64,000 bases of DNA. It comes from Paenibacillus sp. XY044. Its GTDB lineage: Bacteria; Bacillota; Bacilli; Paenibacillales; Paenibacillaceae. Of the stretch, positions 25,845 through 33,251 are shown piece by piece (the first letter of the stretch is position 1; every line of letters begins with the position of its first letter). The notes under the pieces are model-generated. The model made no database searches and was not told where the DNA came from. It worked only from the letters and a program-made list of their open reading frames with translations. A program made the position numbers and the translations under genes. The stretch spans positions 124,001 to 188,000 of the forward strand of contig NZ_NQMO01000010.1 in assembly GCF_002257645.1 (NCBI RefSeq), in the 5' to 3' direction.

Positions 25845-26076
25845 AAAAATCGCTTTCATCGCTTTTGGCGCTCCTGGAGCATCCACCGGCAACGGCCTGA
25901 TGAGGCTGGAATCGGAACTTGCTCCGGAGCAACGCGATCGGCGAACAGAAGGACCAATTACGGGCCGAAACTGTCCGTTATCGGCTCAGCCGGGCAGCCT
26001 TCCCGTAAGGGTTGCTGCCGCTGACTAAGGCGGACAACACGATAGAGCAGTCGAACTGAAATGAAAGGGGTTACAT

Positions 26077-26841
26077 ATGGCGCATTTAACGATCGATACC
26101 GGCTCGCCAACGCTGCGGATGACGACCAGCATCCATGTAATCTCCCCGGTCGATACCGGTGTCCCTACTTCGAGCACGCTGTACCTCCTGCATGGGGCGG
26201 GCGACAACGCCAGCACCTGGCACCGTCTGACGACCGTGGAAATGTTCGCGGCAAGGTACGGCTGTACGGTCATCATGCCGGAAGTAGGACGAAGCTTTTA
26301 TACAGACATGGTTTACGGGCTGGACTATTTTCGCTACATCACGGAGGAGCTCCCCGAGCTGTGCAGGCGCTTGCTGCATTTGAATACCGATCCCGAAAAC
26401 ACGTTCGTGGCGGGATTGTCGATGGGCGGATACGGTGCGCTCAAATGCGCGCTTACCTACCCGGAGCGGTACGCCAAAGCGGTATCTTTCTCGGGTGTGA
26501 CCGACATCCGCCAGCGTCTGGCCGATCCGGCGATGCCGGAAGGGATGCGCAGGGAGATGCAGGCCGTGTTCGGACCGGAGCTTGAGGTGAAGCTGGATCA
26601 GGATTTGTATGCGCTGTCCGCGAAATTGATCGAAGAGGGCAGGCGGCTGCCGCCGGTGCTGTGCTGCTGTGGCTCGGAAGATCCTTTCGTGGCGATGAAC
26701 CGGCAGTTTGCCGGCCGAATGGAGCTCAGCCCGTTCGATTTCCGGTACGTTGAAGGGCCGGGAACGCATGACTGGCTCTTTTGGGAAGAGCATTTGAAGA
26801 CCGCTTTTGATTTTCTGTATGACGACAAGACCCAAGAATAG
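26077..26841 (+). CDS. Alpha/beta-hydrolase esterase (EstA/esterase D-like)
   Basis: 254 residues with no signal peptide. The nucleophile elbow GLSMGGYGA places Ser at 115; the YLLHGAGDN oxyanion segment is near residue 36, and the His is in GPGTHDWLFW near the C-terminus. This pattern belongs to the family of S-formylglutathione hydrolase, tributyrin esterase and acetyl-xylan-type esterases. It is the first gene of the beta-glucan operon, so it may remove acyl groups (acetyl or succinyl) from imported oligosaccharides. That role is inference. Confidence 0.88.
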   Translation: MAHLTIDTGSPTLRMTTSIHVISPVDTGVPTSSTLYLLHGAGDNASTWHRLTTVEMFAARYGCTVIMPEVGRSFYTDMVYGLDYFRYITEELPELCRRLLHLNTDPENTFVAGLSMGGYGALKCALTYPERYAKAVSFSGVTDIRQRLADPAMPEGMRREMQAVFGPELEVKLDQDLYALSAKLIEEGRRLPPVLCCCGSEDPFVAMNRQFAGRMELSPFDFRYVEGPGTHDWLFWEEHLKTAFDFLYDDKTQE

Positions 26842-26855
26842 TGAGGAGATGCCAA

Positions 26856-27815
26856 TTGAAACCCGCAGCCTTAGGGCCGAACAAAAATGCAAAGGGGCGT
26901 ACCAAAAACGGTAACCTGTTTACCGAAATTTGGAAGCACCGGATGACGTATACGCTGCTTATTCCCGGCTTGATCTGGCTGATCCTGTTTGCTTATCTGC
27001 CGATGGGCGGCTTGTCGCTCGCGTTTAAGCATTACAAAGCCAACATGGGGATTTGGGGCAGCCCGTGGGTCGGCCTGGAGAACTTCAAGTATGTATTCCG
27101 CGACCCGACGTTTGCCCAAGCGGTGTGGAGAACACTGTACATCAACATCATCAAGCTGATCATCACCTTCCCGTTCCCGATTCTGCTGGCGCTCTTGCTG
27201 AACGAGCTCCGCATGCGGAAGACGAAGAAGCTGTTCCAGACGATATTTACGTTTCCGCAGTTCCTGTCGTGGATCATTGTCTCGGGGATCGTGATCAACG
27301 TCCTTTCCTATGACGGCCTGCTGAACAGTGCGCTGCAGCTTCTAGGACTTCCGACGATCAACTTCCTCGGCTCCGAGCCCATGTTCCTGCCGATGCTGAT
27401 TTTGACGGACATCTGGAAATCTACCGGATGGGGGGCCATCATCTTCCTGGCGGCCATCTCGGGGATCGACCAGGACCAATACGAATCGGCGCAGATCGAC
27501 GGCGCTTCGCGGATGCAGCAAATTTTCAAAATTACGCTGCCGAACATTCTGCCGACGGTCACTGTCATGTTCATTCTGAACGTGGGCGGCCTGATGTCCG
27601 CCGGCTTCGACCAGATCTTCAACTTGGCGAATGCGGCGACGCAGAACGTGTCCCAAGTGCTCGACGTGTACATTTACCGGATCACGTTCCAGTCTTCGAC
27701 GGACTTCTCGTTCTCGACGGCGGTCAGCTTGTTCCGTTCGCTCGTGAACATGGTTCTGCTGCTTGCTGCGGACCGCGTGGCCAAACTAATGGGCGGAGAC
27801 GGATTGTTCCGATAG
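26856..27815 (+). CDS. Carbohydrate ABC permease, LplB family
   Basis: 319 residues from a TTG at 26856, seven bases after GAGGAG. It has six membrane segments and the inner-membrane component motif EAA-like loop in YESAQIDGASRMQQIFKITLPNI. The N-terminal part (WKHRMTYTLLIPGLIWLILFAYLPMGGLSLAFKHY) is typical of the LplB group, which pairs with YtcP and an LplA lipoprotein. It forms the membrane channel with the next gene. No ATPase gene is present, as is usual for these systems, which share a common MsmX-type ATPase. Confidence 0.93.
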   Translation: MKPAALGPNKNAKGRTKNGNLFTEIWKHRMTYTLLIPGLIWLILFAYLPMGGLSLAFKHYKANMGIWGSPWVGLENFKYVFRDPTFAQAVWRTLYINIIKLIITFPFPILLALLLNELRMRKTKKLFQTIFTFPQFLSWIIVSGIVINVLSYDGLLNSALQLLGLPTINFLGSEPMFLPMLILTDIWKSTGWGAIIFLAAISGIDQDQYESAQIDGASRMQQIFKITLPNILPTVTVMFILNVGGLMSAGFDQIFNLANAATQNVSQVLDVYIYRITFQSSTDFSFSTAVSLFRSLVNMVLLLAADRVAKLMGGDGLFR

Positions 27816-27833
27816 GAAAGGAGTGTTAGAGAG

Positions 27834-28736
27834 ATGAGTACGCATGCTGAGAAGCGGCATAAATACCGGGTCGGTAAAATGACGCTTCTCGATTACATCA
27901 TGTTTATAGTGCTGATTGTGTTGGCTTTAATCATTTTGATTCCGTTCCTGAACGTGATCGCGATCTCCCTCGCCTCACAGAAGGAATATGCCGATAATCC
28001 GATGCTGCTGTGGCCGAAGCATCCGACGCTGGACGCCTACCGGGCGCTGTTCGAAGACGGCAGGCTGCTGACGGGCTTCTGGAACACCATTAAAATCCTG
28101 GTAGTCGGCCTGCCGCTGAGCTTGTTCCTGACGAGCACGATGGCATATGGCCTCAGCCGCAACAAGTTCCCGGGGAAAAAGTTTATCTTCTTCCTCGTCC
28201 TGTTCACCATGATCTTTAACGGCGGGATCGTGCCGCTGTACCTGGTCATGAAATCGCTGCACCTGACCGGTTCCCTGTGGTCCGTCATTCTGGTAGGAAG
28301 CTTCAGTGCTTTCAATATGATCCTGATGATGAACTACTTCCAGGGCCTGCCGGAATCCTTGATGGAATCCGCAAGGCTCGACGGGGCGGGCGAATGGCGC
28401 ATCCTGTTCTCCGTCGTCCTTCCGCTCGCGGCGCCGATTATGGCGACCATTACGCTGTTCTACGGCGTGGCCTTCTGGAACGGGTGGTATGACGCGATGA
28501 TCTTCCTGCGAAAAGCGGAAATGCTTCCGCTGCAAAACGTCCTGCGCACGATTATCGTCGAATCGTCGACAAACGTTTCGAATGCGGCCAGCGTGGACGC
28601 CCTAAACAAATCCGGTTTTTCCACAGGGATGAAGATGGCTTCGGTCTTCGTATCGATGATTCCGATCATGTGCTTCTTCCCGATGCTGCAAAAGCACTTC
28701 GCCAAAGGGGTGTTAACAGGGGCTATCAAGACCTGA
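27834..28736 (+). CDS. Carbohydrate ABC permease, YtcP family
   Basis: 300 residues, six membrane segments. The ATPase-contact EAA loop is LMESARLDGAGEWRILFSVVLPL. The C-terminal FPMLQKHFAKGVLTGAIKT is characteristic of YtcP-like permeases. It starts 18 bases after LplB and forms a heterodimer with it. A strong hairpin follows the stop. Confidence 0.93.
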   Translation: MSTHAEKRHKYRVGKMTLLDYIMFIVLIVLALIILIPFLNVIAISLASQKEYADNPMLLWPKHPTLDAYRALFEDGRLLTGFWNTIKILVVGLPLSLFLTSTMAYGLSRNKFPGKKFIFFLVLFTMIFNGGIVPLYLVMKSLHLTGSLWSVILVGSFSAFNMILMMNYFQGLPESLMESARLDGAGEWRILFSVVLPLAAPIMATITLFYGVAFWNGWYDAMIFLRKAEMLPLQNVLRTIIVESSTNVSNAASVDALNKSGFSTGMKMASVFVSMIPIMCFFPMLQKHFAKGVLTGAIKT

Positions 28737-28756
28737 TTACACAATAGATTTTTTAA

Positions 28757-28804
28757 GATTATAGAATCGATAAATTTTCAGCGGAGCTGAACAATTCTAT
28801 AATC
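28757..28804 (+). terminator. Intercistronic hairpin between permease and binding-protein genes
   Basis: GATTATAGAAT and ATTCTATAATC form a perfect 11-bp outer stem enclosing TTCAGC/GCTGAA with a GGA loop. There is no T-run, so it is more likely an RNA-processing or stability element (or partial attenuator) than a full terminator. A copy of the dispersed repeat begins at its edge. Confidence 0.55.
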
Positions 28805-28870
28805 GCAAGAAAAATTGCCTTTAAACGCGGTCTGTCTTGTTTGAAGGTACATCGAGAGACATTTTTCTTA
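28799..28870 (+). repeat. Dispersed hairpin repeat, copy 1
   Basis: Begins ATAATCGCAAGAAAAA, contains TTTAAACGCGGTCTGTCTT and ends AGAGACATTTTTCTTA. AAGAAAAAT pairs with ATTTTTCTT, and TGTCT with AGACA. Related copies lie at 30697-30758 and, inverted, at 39764-39830. Confidence 0.7.
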
Positions 28871-28906
28871 CCGAAAAAAAATCTGATCAAAAAGAGGGGA
28901 AAAAAC

Positions 28907-30505
28907 ATGAACACCAAAAAGATGCTCAAACCGCTTCTGGCCGTTGCGCTGTCGGCGGTTATGCTGACGGTTACTGCCTGCGGGAAAGACTCGGCATCAT
29001 CCGGCGGTAACGAAAAAGACGCGGACGGAAGCTACAAGGACAAATTGAAAATCTCCGTGGCGCAGACGACGGAAGTGAAGGACGGCGTACTGGACAACGA
29101 GTTCCACAAGTACTGGATGGACAAATTCAACGTCGAGTGGGATTACAACTATGTGCAGTGGGATTCCTGGCCGGAAAAACTCCGCCTGTGGATCAACTCC
29201 GGCGACCTGCCTGACGTGGCTAGCTGGAACTATGTGCACGGCGATTTTATGAACTACGTCGATCAGGGACTGCTCTACAAATTCCCGGATGACTGGAAAG
29301 AGCGCTGGCCGAACGTGGCGGCGGCGTACAAGCTGACCGGTCTCGGCGACAAGCTGGAAGAGCTGACAGGCGGTACTTACATTCTCCCGAAACCGGTGTA
29401 CTTCCAAAACAAACCGGCCGATCCGCTTGTGAACCAAATCGGCGTCATTGCGATCCGCAAGGACTGGGCCCAAGCCGTCGGGTTTGAATTGAAGGATGCT
29501 TATACGACAAGCGAACTGATCCATTATGCGGAATTGGTCAAAGAGAAGGACCCAGGAAAGCTCGGTTCCAAGCTCGTTCCAATGTCTTACACCGCGGATG
29601 ACGCCTTGACCAACATCATCATGGCCAACAGTGAGCATTCCCGCGTGGAATCTGCTTTCTATAAAGGCGAAGACGGCAAGTTCCATTGGGGACCAGCCGA
29701 TCCGGAGACGCTGACCGGTCTGAAGCTGATGCAAAAAGCGTACAAAGAAGGCCTGCTCAATCCGGAATTCTATACTTGGAAAAACAACGAGGGCAGCGAC
29801 AACTTTAGAGTTAAAGGCGTTGCAGCGATGATGTCCCTGGGTGGTCTGGCTTCATACAGACAGGACATGGACAAAAACATGCAGAAGAACCTGGGCGTAA
29901 GCAGCGACGACCTCGTCCATACAGCGATCGTTGTGGGTGACGATGGCAAGTACCGTAACCTGGAGCAGCCGAACTTCTGGTCTTCGCTCATTTTCTCGCC
30001 GAATATCAGCAAAGAGAAATTCGAACGCATCATGGATATCATTGATTACTCGACAACCAAAGAAGGACAGATGCTCCTGAATATGGGCTTTGAAGGCAAG
30101 GACTGGAAGTACGACGAGAACAATGAGCCGGTCAGCCTGCTTCCGGAAGGAACTTCCCTTGAAGACAAATATCCGGCACGTTTTGAAGGCCTATATATTT
30201 TGGGCGACGATTTCAGTATCGTGAACCCTGCGATCAAGAAAGAATACCGCGACCGCGCTGTTGAGCTGTTCAAAGAGAAAGCGAAATTGGGCAGTGAAGG
30301 CGGCAAGCTGGCAACCTACGACTGGGATGTGCAGCTGTACGATTCCAAAGCGAAGAGCCAGGCATCCTTCGATTACCAGAACGAGTATGCCAACCTGATC
30401 CTGCAAAGCGGCGATCTGGAAGCAAACTGGAAGAAATGGGTGCAAAGCAAGCAGTCCCTCGTTCAGCCGGTGCTGGATGAACTAAACAGCAAATTCGCTA
30501 AGTAA
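28907..30505 (+). CDS. Carbohydrate-binding lipoprotein, LplA family
   Basis: 532 residues from the ATG at 28907, after AGAGGGG. The lipidation Cys lies in MLTVTACGKDS. The length (over 500) and motifs such as DLPDVASWNYVHGDF and GVIAIRKDWAQAVGF fit the LplA/DUF3502-like solute-binding group. It probably binds sophoro-oligosaccharides or a related glucan outside the membrane, judging from the GH3 and GH94 genes downstream; binding specificity itself is not readable. It is expressed from the operon promoter or from processed mRNA behind the upstream hairpin. Confidence 0.92.
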   Translation: MNTKKMLKPLLAVALSAVMLTVTACGKDSASSGGNEKDADGSYKDKLKISVAQTTEVKDGVLDNEFHKYWMDKFNVEWDYNYVQWDSWPEKLRLWINSGDLPDVASWNYVHGDFMNYVDQGLLYKFPDDWKERWPNVAAAYKLTGLGDKLEELTGGTYILPKPVYFQNKPADPLVNQIGVIAIRKDWAQAVGFELKDAYTTSELIHYAELVKEKDPGKLGSKLVPMSYTADDALTNIIMANSEHSRVESAFYKGEDGKFHWGPADPETLTGLKLMQKAYKEGLLNPEFYTWKNNEGSDNFRVKGVAAMMSLGGLASYRQDMDKNMQKNLGVSSDDLVHTAIVVGDDGKYRNLEQPNFWSSLIFSPNISKEKFERIMDIIDYSTTKEGQMLLNMGFEGKDWKYDENNEPVSLLPEGTSLEDKYPARFEGLYILGDDFSIVNPAIKKEYRDRAVELFKEKAKLGSEGGKLATYDWDVQLYDSKAKSQASFDYQNEYANLILQSGDLEANWKKWVQSKQSLVQPVLDELNSKFAK

Positions 30506-30560
30506 CAGATCACGTTCTAATAAGGATAAGAACTGAGCACTTACGCAGTCCGAGTCTACG

Positions 30561-30597
30561 GAACCCGGTGTGCAGCACAATTGATGCAGCCGGGTTC
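30561..30597 (+). terminator. Hairpin after the binding-protein gene
   Basis: GAACCCGG and CCGGGTTC with a 21-base loop, followed by TTCTCTTCC. Possible partial terminator between transport and hydrolase genes. Confidence 0.55.
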
Positions 30598-30696
30598 TTC
30601 TCTTCCATGGTGGTGCCAAGCCGAGTTTCTTCTATATAAGGAGGCCGGCCTGGCCACAAGGAGGAGAACAGGTAAGAGTTCTTCCTTAATCATTCG

Positions 30697-30758
30697 ATAA
30701 TCGCAAGAAAAACTTCCGCTAAACGGGGTCTGTCTTCTATCGATAGACACTTTTCTTA
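30697..30758 (+). repeat. Dispersed hairpin repeat, copy 2
   Basis: Begins ATAATCGCAAGAAAAAC, contains TCCGCTAAACGGGGTCTGTC and ends AGACACTTTTCTTA. AAGAAAA pairs with TTTTCTT, and TGTCT with AGACA. Confidence 0.7.
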
Positions 30759-30767
30759 ATGAGGAAT

Positions 30768-30836
30768 TTGCACAAAAGATAAGCGCGCAAGGAACGGCTT
30801 CGTCCTTGCAGCCATTGTCGGCCAGGTTTTGTGCAA
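30768..30836 (+). promoter_or_regulatory. Long nested stem-loop before the GH3 gene
   Basis: TTGCACAAAA and TTTTGTGCAA form a perfect 10-bp outer stem, and GCAAGGA/TCCTTGC a perfect 7-bp inner stem. It ends about 94 bases before the GH3 start codon. It may be an attenuator or mRNA-stability structure; no known riboswitch is recognised. Confidence 0.5.
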
Positions 30837-30929
30837 GCTCCTGAGAAAGGAGAAAGGGTCTGAAAGAGCCGGACGATCCGTGTCCGGAAGGCCTGAATCA
30901 TCATACGACTTTGTTGTGGAGGGAATGGA

Positions 30930-33095
30930 ATGGATAACCGGCAGTTAACCGAACTGTTGAATCAGATGACGCTGGAAGAGAAGATTGCCCAGCTTCTTCA
31001 GCTGACCGCCAATTTTCATGAAGGCGGGGATGGCGAAAGCCAAATTACCGGACCGCTTGAGGAAATGGGAATCACCGAATCGATGGTGACTGCCAGCGGC
31101 TCCGTTCTGGGATTATCGGGAGCGCAGTCGATCATCGACGTGCAGAAATCATATTTAAGCAAAAGCCGGCTTGGCATTCCGCTCATGTTTATGGCCGATG
31201 TGGTGCACGGCTTCAAAACGATCTTTCCGATCCCGCTGGCGATCGGATGCTCCTGGGATACGGAGCTGGCCGAGAAAAGCGCGGAGATTGCTGCGAGAGA
31301 ATCAGCCGTATCCGGCATTCACGTGACGTTCGCACCGATGGTCGACCTGGTGCGCGACCCGCGGTGGGGACGTGTTATGGAAACGACAGGCGAAGATCCG
31401 TACCTGAACAGCCTCTTTGCCCGCGCTTTCGTACGCGGCTATCAAGGCGCGAGCCTGAAGGAGGAGCCGGAACGTCTGGCTGCCTGCGTCAAGCACTTCG
31501 CCGCTTACGGCGCTCCTGAAGGGGGCCGCGACTACAACACGGTCAACATGTCCGAGCGCAATCTGCGCGAGCAGTATCTGCCGGCCTATAAAGCGGCGCT
31601 GGACGAAGGCTGCGAAATGGTCATGACGTCGTTCAATACCGTGGACGGCATTCCGGCGACCGGCAATGAGAAGCTGATGCGCGGTATCCTCCGCGATGAG
31701 TGGGGTTTTGACGGCGTCCTGATCTCGGACTGGGCGTCGATCCGCGAAATGATCGCGCACGGTGCGGCGGAGGACGACTGCGAAGCCGCTTACCGGGCGA
31801 TCCGGGCCGGCGTGGATATCGAGATGATGACCCCGTGCTACGTACAGCATTTGCCGGTCCTCATCGAGAGCGGACGCGTGGACGAAGCCTTGGTCGACGA
31901 AGCGGTGCTGCGGATATTGCGGCTGAAAGACAAGCTCGGGCTGTTCGACAATCCGCTGAGAGGCGCTGACCCGGAGCGCGAGCGCGAAGTGCTGTTCTGT
32001 CAGGATCATCGAAACGTTTCTTACGAGTTGGCAGCCAAGTCGAGCGTGCTGCTGAAAAACGAAGGCGGCCTGCTGCCGCTTGCGCCTGCGAAGAAAGTCG
32101 CCCTGATCGGGCCGTTCGCCCAGAGCGAAGACATCCTCGGTTGGTGGTCCTGTGTCGGCGTGAAGGAAGATGCCGTGAAGCTGGGAACCGCGCTGCAGGA
32201 AAGGCTGCCTGAGGGGCAGCTGGTCATTGCCGAAGGTTCCGGCGTGGTAAGCGTGGATCAAGCGCAGATTGACGCCGCGATCGCCGCCGCTCAAGATGCG
32301 GACATCATCGTGCTCGCCCTGGGCGAGGATTCGGCCATGAGCGGGGAGGGCGGATCCCGCACGAACATCCGCCTGCCGGAAGCCCAGCTGGAGCTGGTGC
32401 GGCAGCTGAAGAAAACCGGCAAGCCGTTGGCTGCGGTGATCTTCAACGGCCGTCCGCTGGACCTGCACGGCGTATTTGACGAAGCGGACGCCGTTCTGGA
32501 AGCCTGGTTCCCGGGCAGTGAAGGCGGAGCCGCGATCGCGGACATTCTGATCGGGCGCGTGAATCCTTCGGCCCGGCTGACGATGTCCTTCCCACACTCG
32601 GTGGGTCAAATTCCGGTCTATTACAATCATTACAATACCGGCCGTCCGATGAACCCGGAAAAAACGGAAGAGCGGTACGTGTCCAAATATATCGACAGTC
32701 CGAATGATCCGCTGCTTCCGTTCGGATACGGCTTATCCTATACGACGTTTGAATACGGCGACCTGAAGTTGTCCGGAAACGAGATGAAGGCGAATCAGCC
32801 GCTTCAGGTCAGAGTGAAAGTAACGAATACCGGGGACCGCGCGGGAATCGAAACGGTTCAGTTGTATATCCGCGACGTGACCGGCGAGGTGGTCCGCCCG
32901 ATGCGCGAGCTGAAAGGTTACGCCCGTCTCGAGCTTCCTCCGGGGGAAAGCGCGGATGCGGTCTTTATAATCACGGAGGAACAGCTCCGTTATCACCATT
33001 CCGACCTTACGCAAGCGAGCGATCCGGGAGCGTTCCAAGTGTTTGTTGGCCCGAACAGCCGGGATAATCTTATGGAGTCTTTCCGGTTGGTTTGA
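30930..33095 (+). CDS. GH3 beta-glucosidase, cytoplasmic (BglX-like)
   Basis: 721 residues without a signal peptide. An N-terminal (beta/alpha)8 domain carries RDPRWGRVMETTGEDP, KHFAAYGAPEGGRDYN and the catalytic nucleophile D267 in VLISDWASI. A second alpha/beta sandwich follows (from about 360, with GEDSAMSGEGGSRTNI), then a C-terminal FnIII-like domain (about 620-720, PFGYGLSYTTFEY). It releases glucose from the non-reducing end of short beta-glucosides. Next to a long GH94 phosphorylase and an LplA-type importer it parallels the Listeria innocua Lin1840 enzyme, which prefers sophorose; specificity here is inference from context. Confidence 0.93.
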   Translation: MDNRQLTELLNQMTLEEKIAQLLQLTANFHEGGDGESQITGPLEEMGITESMVTASGSVLGLSGAQSIIDVQKSYLSKSRLGIPLMFMADVVHGFKTIFPIPLAIGCSWDTELAEKSAEIAARESAVSGIHVTFAPMVDLVRDPRWGRVMETTGEDPYLNSLFARAFVRGYQGASLKEEPERLAACVKHFAAYGAPEGGRDYNTVNMSERNLREQYLPAYKAALDEGCEMVMTSFNTVDGIPATGNEKLMRGILRDEWGFDGVLISDWASIREMIAHGAAEDDCEAAYRAIRAGVDIEMMTPCYVQHLPVLIESGRVDEALVDEAVLRILRLKDKLGLFDNPLRGADPEREREVLFCQDHRNVSYELAAKSSVLLKNEGGLLPLAPAKKVALIGPFAQSEDILGWWSCVGVKEDAVKLGTALQERLPEGQLVIAEGSGVVSVDQAQIDAAIAAAQDADIIVLALGEDSAMSGEGGSRTNIRLPEAQLELVRQLKKTGKPLAAVIFNGRPLDLHGVFDEADAVLEAWFPGSEGGAAIADILIGRVNPSARLTMSFPHSVGQIPVYYNHYNTGRPMNPEKTEERYVSKYIDSPNDPLLPFGYGLSYTTFEYGDLKLSGNEMKANQPLQVRVKVTNTGDRAGIETVQLYIRDVTGEVVRPMRELKGYARLELPPGESADAVFIITEEQLRYHHSDLTQASDPGAFQVFVGPNSRDNLMESFRLV

Positions 33096-33251
33096 TGAGC
33101 AGAAGGCCATGCGCGTACACAAAAAACAGCCATGGCTTTTGGAGAGAGCTGACCATCAAGACGACGCAGGATGAAAAATACTGTAAAGCTGCCTCGAAGC
33201 CCGTACCGGACATGTTCCGGCCCGGCTTCCGGGATAGGAGGATGAACAACC

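Larger units (their letters stand above)
25525..26076. other. Divergent regulatory region, no gene
   Basis: Region between the serine hydrolase and the esterase. It holds a cre-like site, a strong promoter with a LacI-type operator at the start site, and a perfect 14-bp palindrome (TTGCTCCGGAGCAA, 25919-25932) in the roughly 240-base leader of the operon. The short reading frames inside it have no ribosome sites and no recognisable product. Confidence 0.7.
30506..30929. other. Structured leader of the GH3 gene, no gene
   Basis: A spacer with successive inverted repeats: GAACCCGG/CCGGGTTC (30561-30597, followed by a T-rich stretch and probably a terminator), repeat copy 2 (30697-30758), and TTGCACAAAA/TTTTGTGCAA (30768-30836), which encloses GCAAGGA/TCCTTGC (30787-30809). 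CTCCT/AGGAG (30839-30851) follows. No reading frame with a ribosome site is present. Confidence 0.65.

Noticed and set aside
25794..26024. 76-residue frame in the glucan operon leader
   Set aside because: It begins within the -35 region of the operon promoter and has no ribosome site.
31302..32630. 442-residue minus-strand reading frame
   Set aside because: It lies opposite the GH3 gene, whose catalytic motifs are intact. Shadow of a G/C-rich gene.
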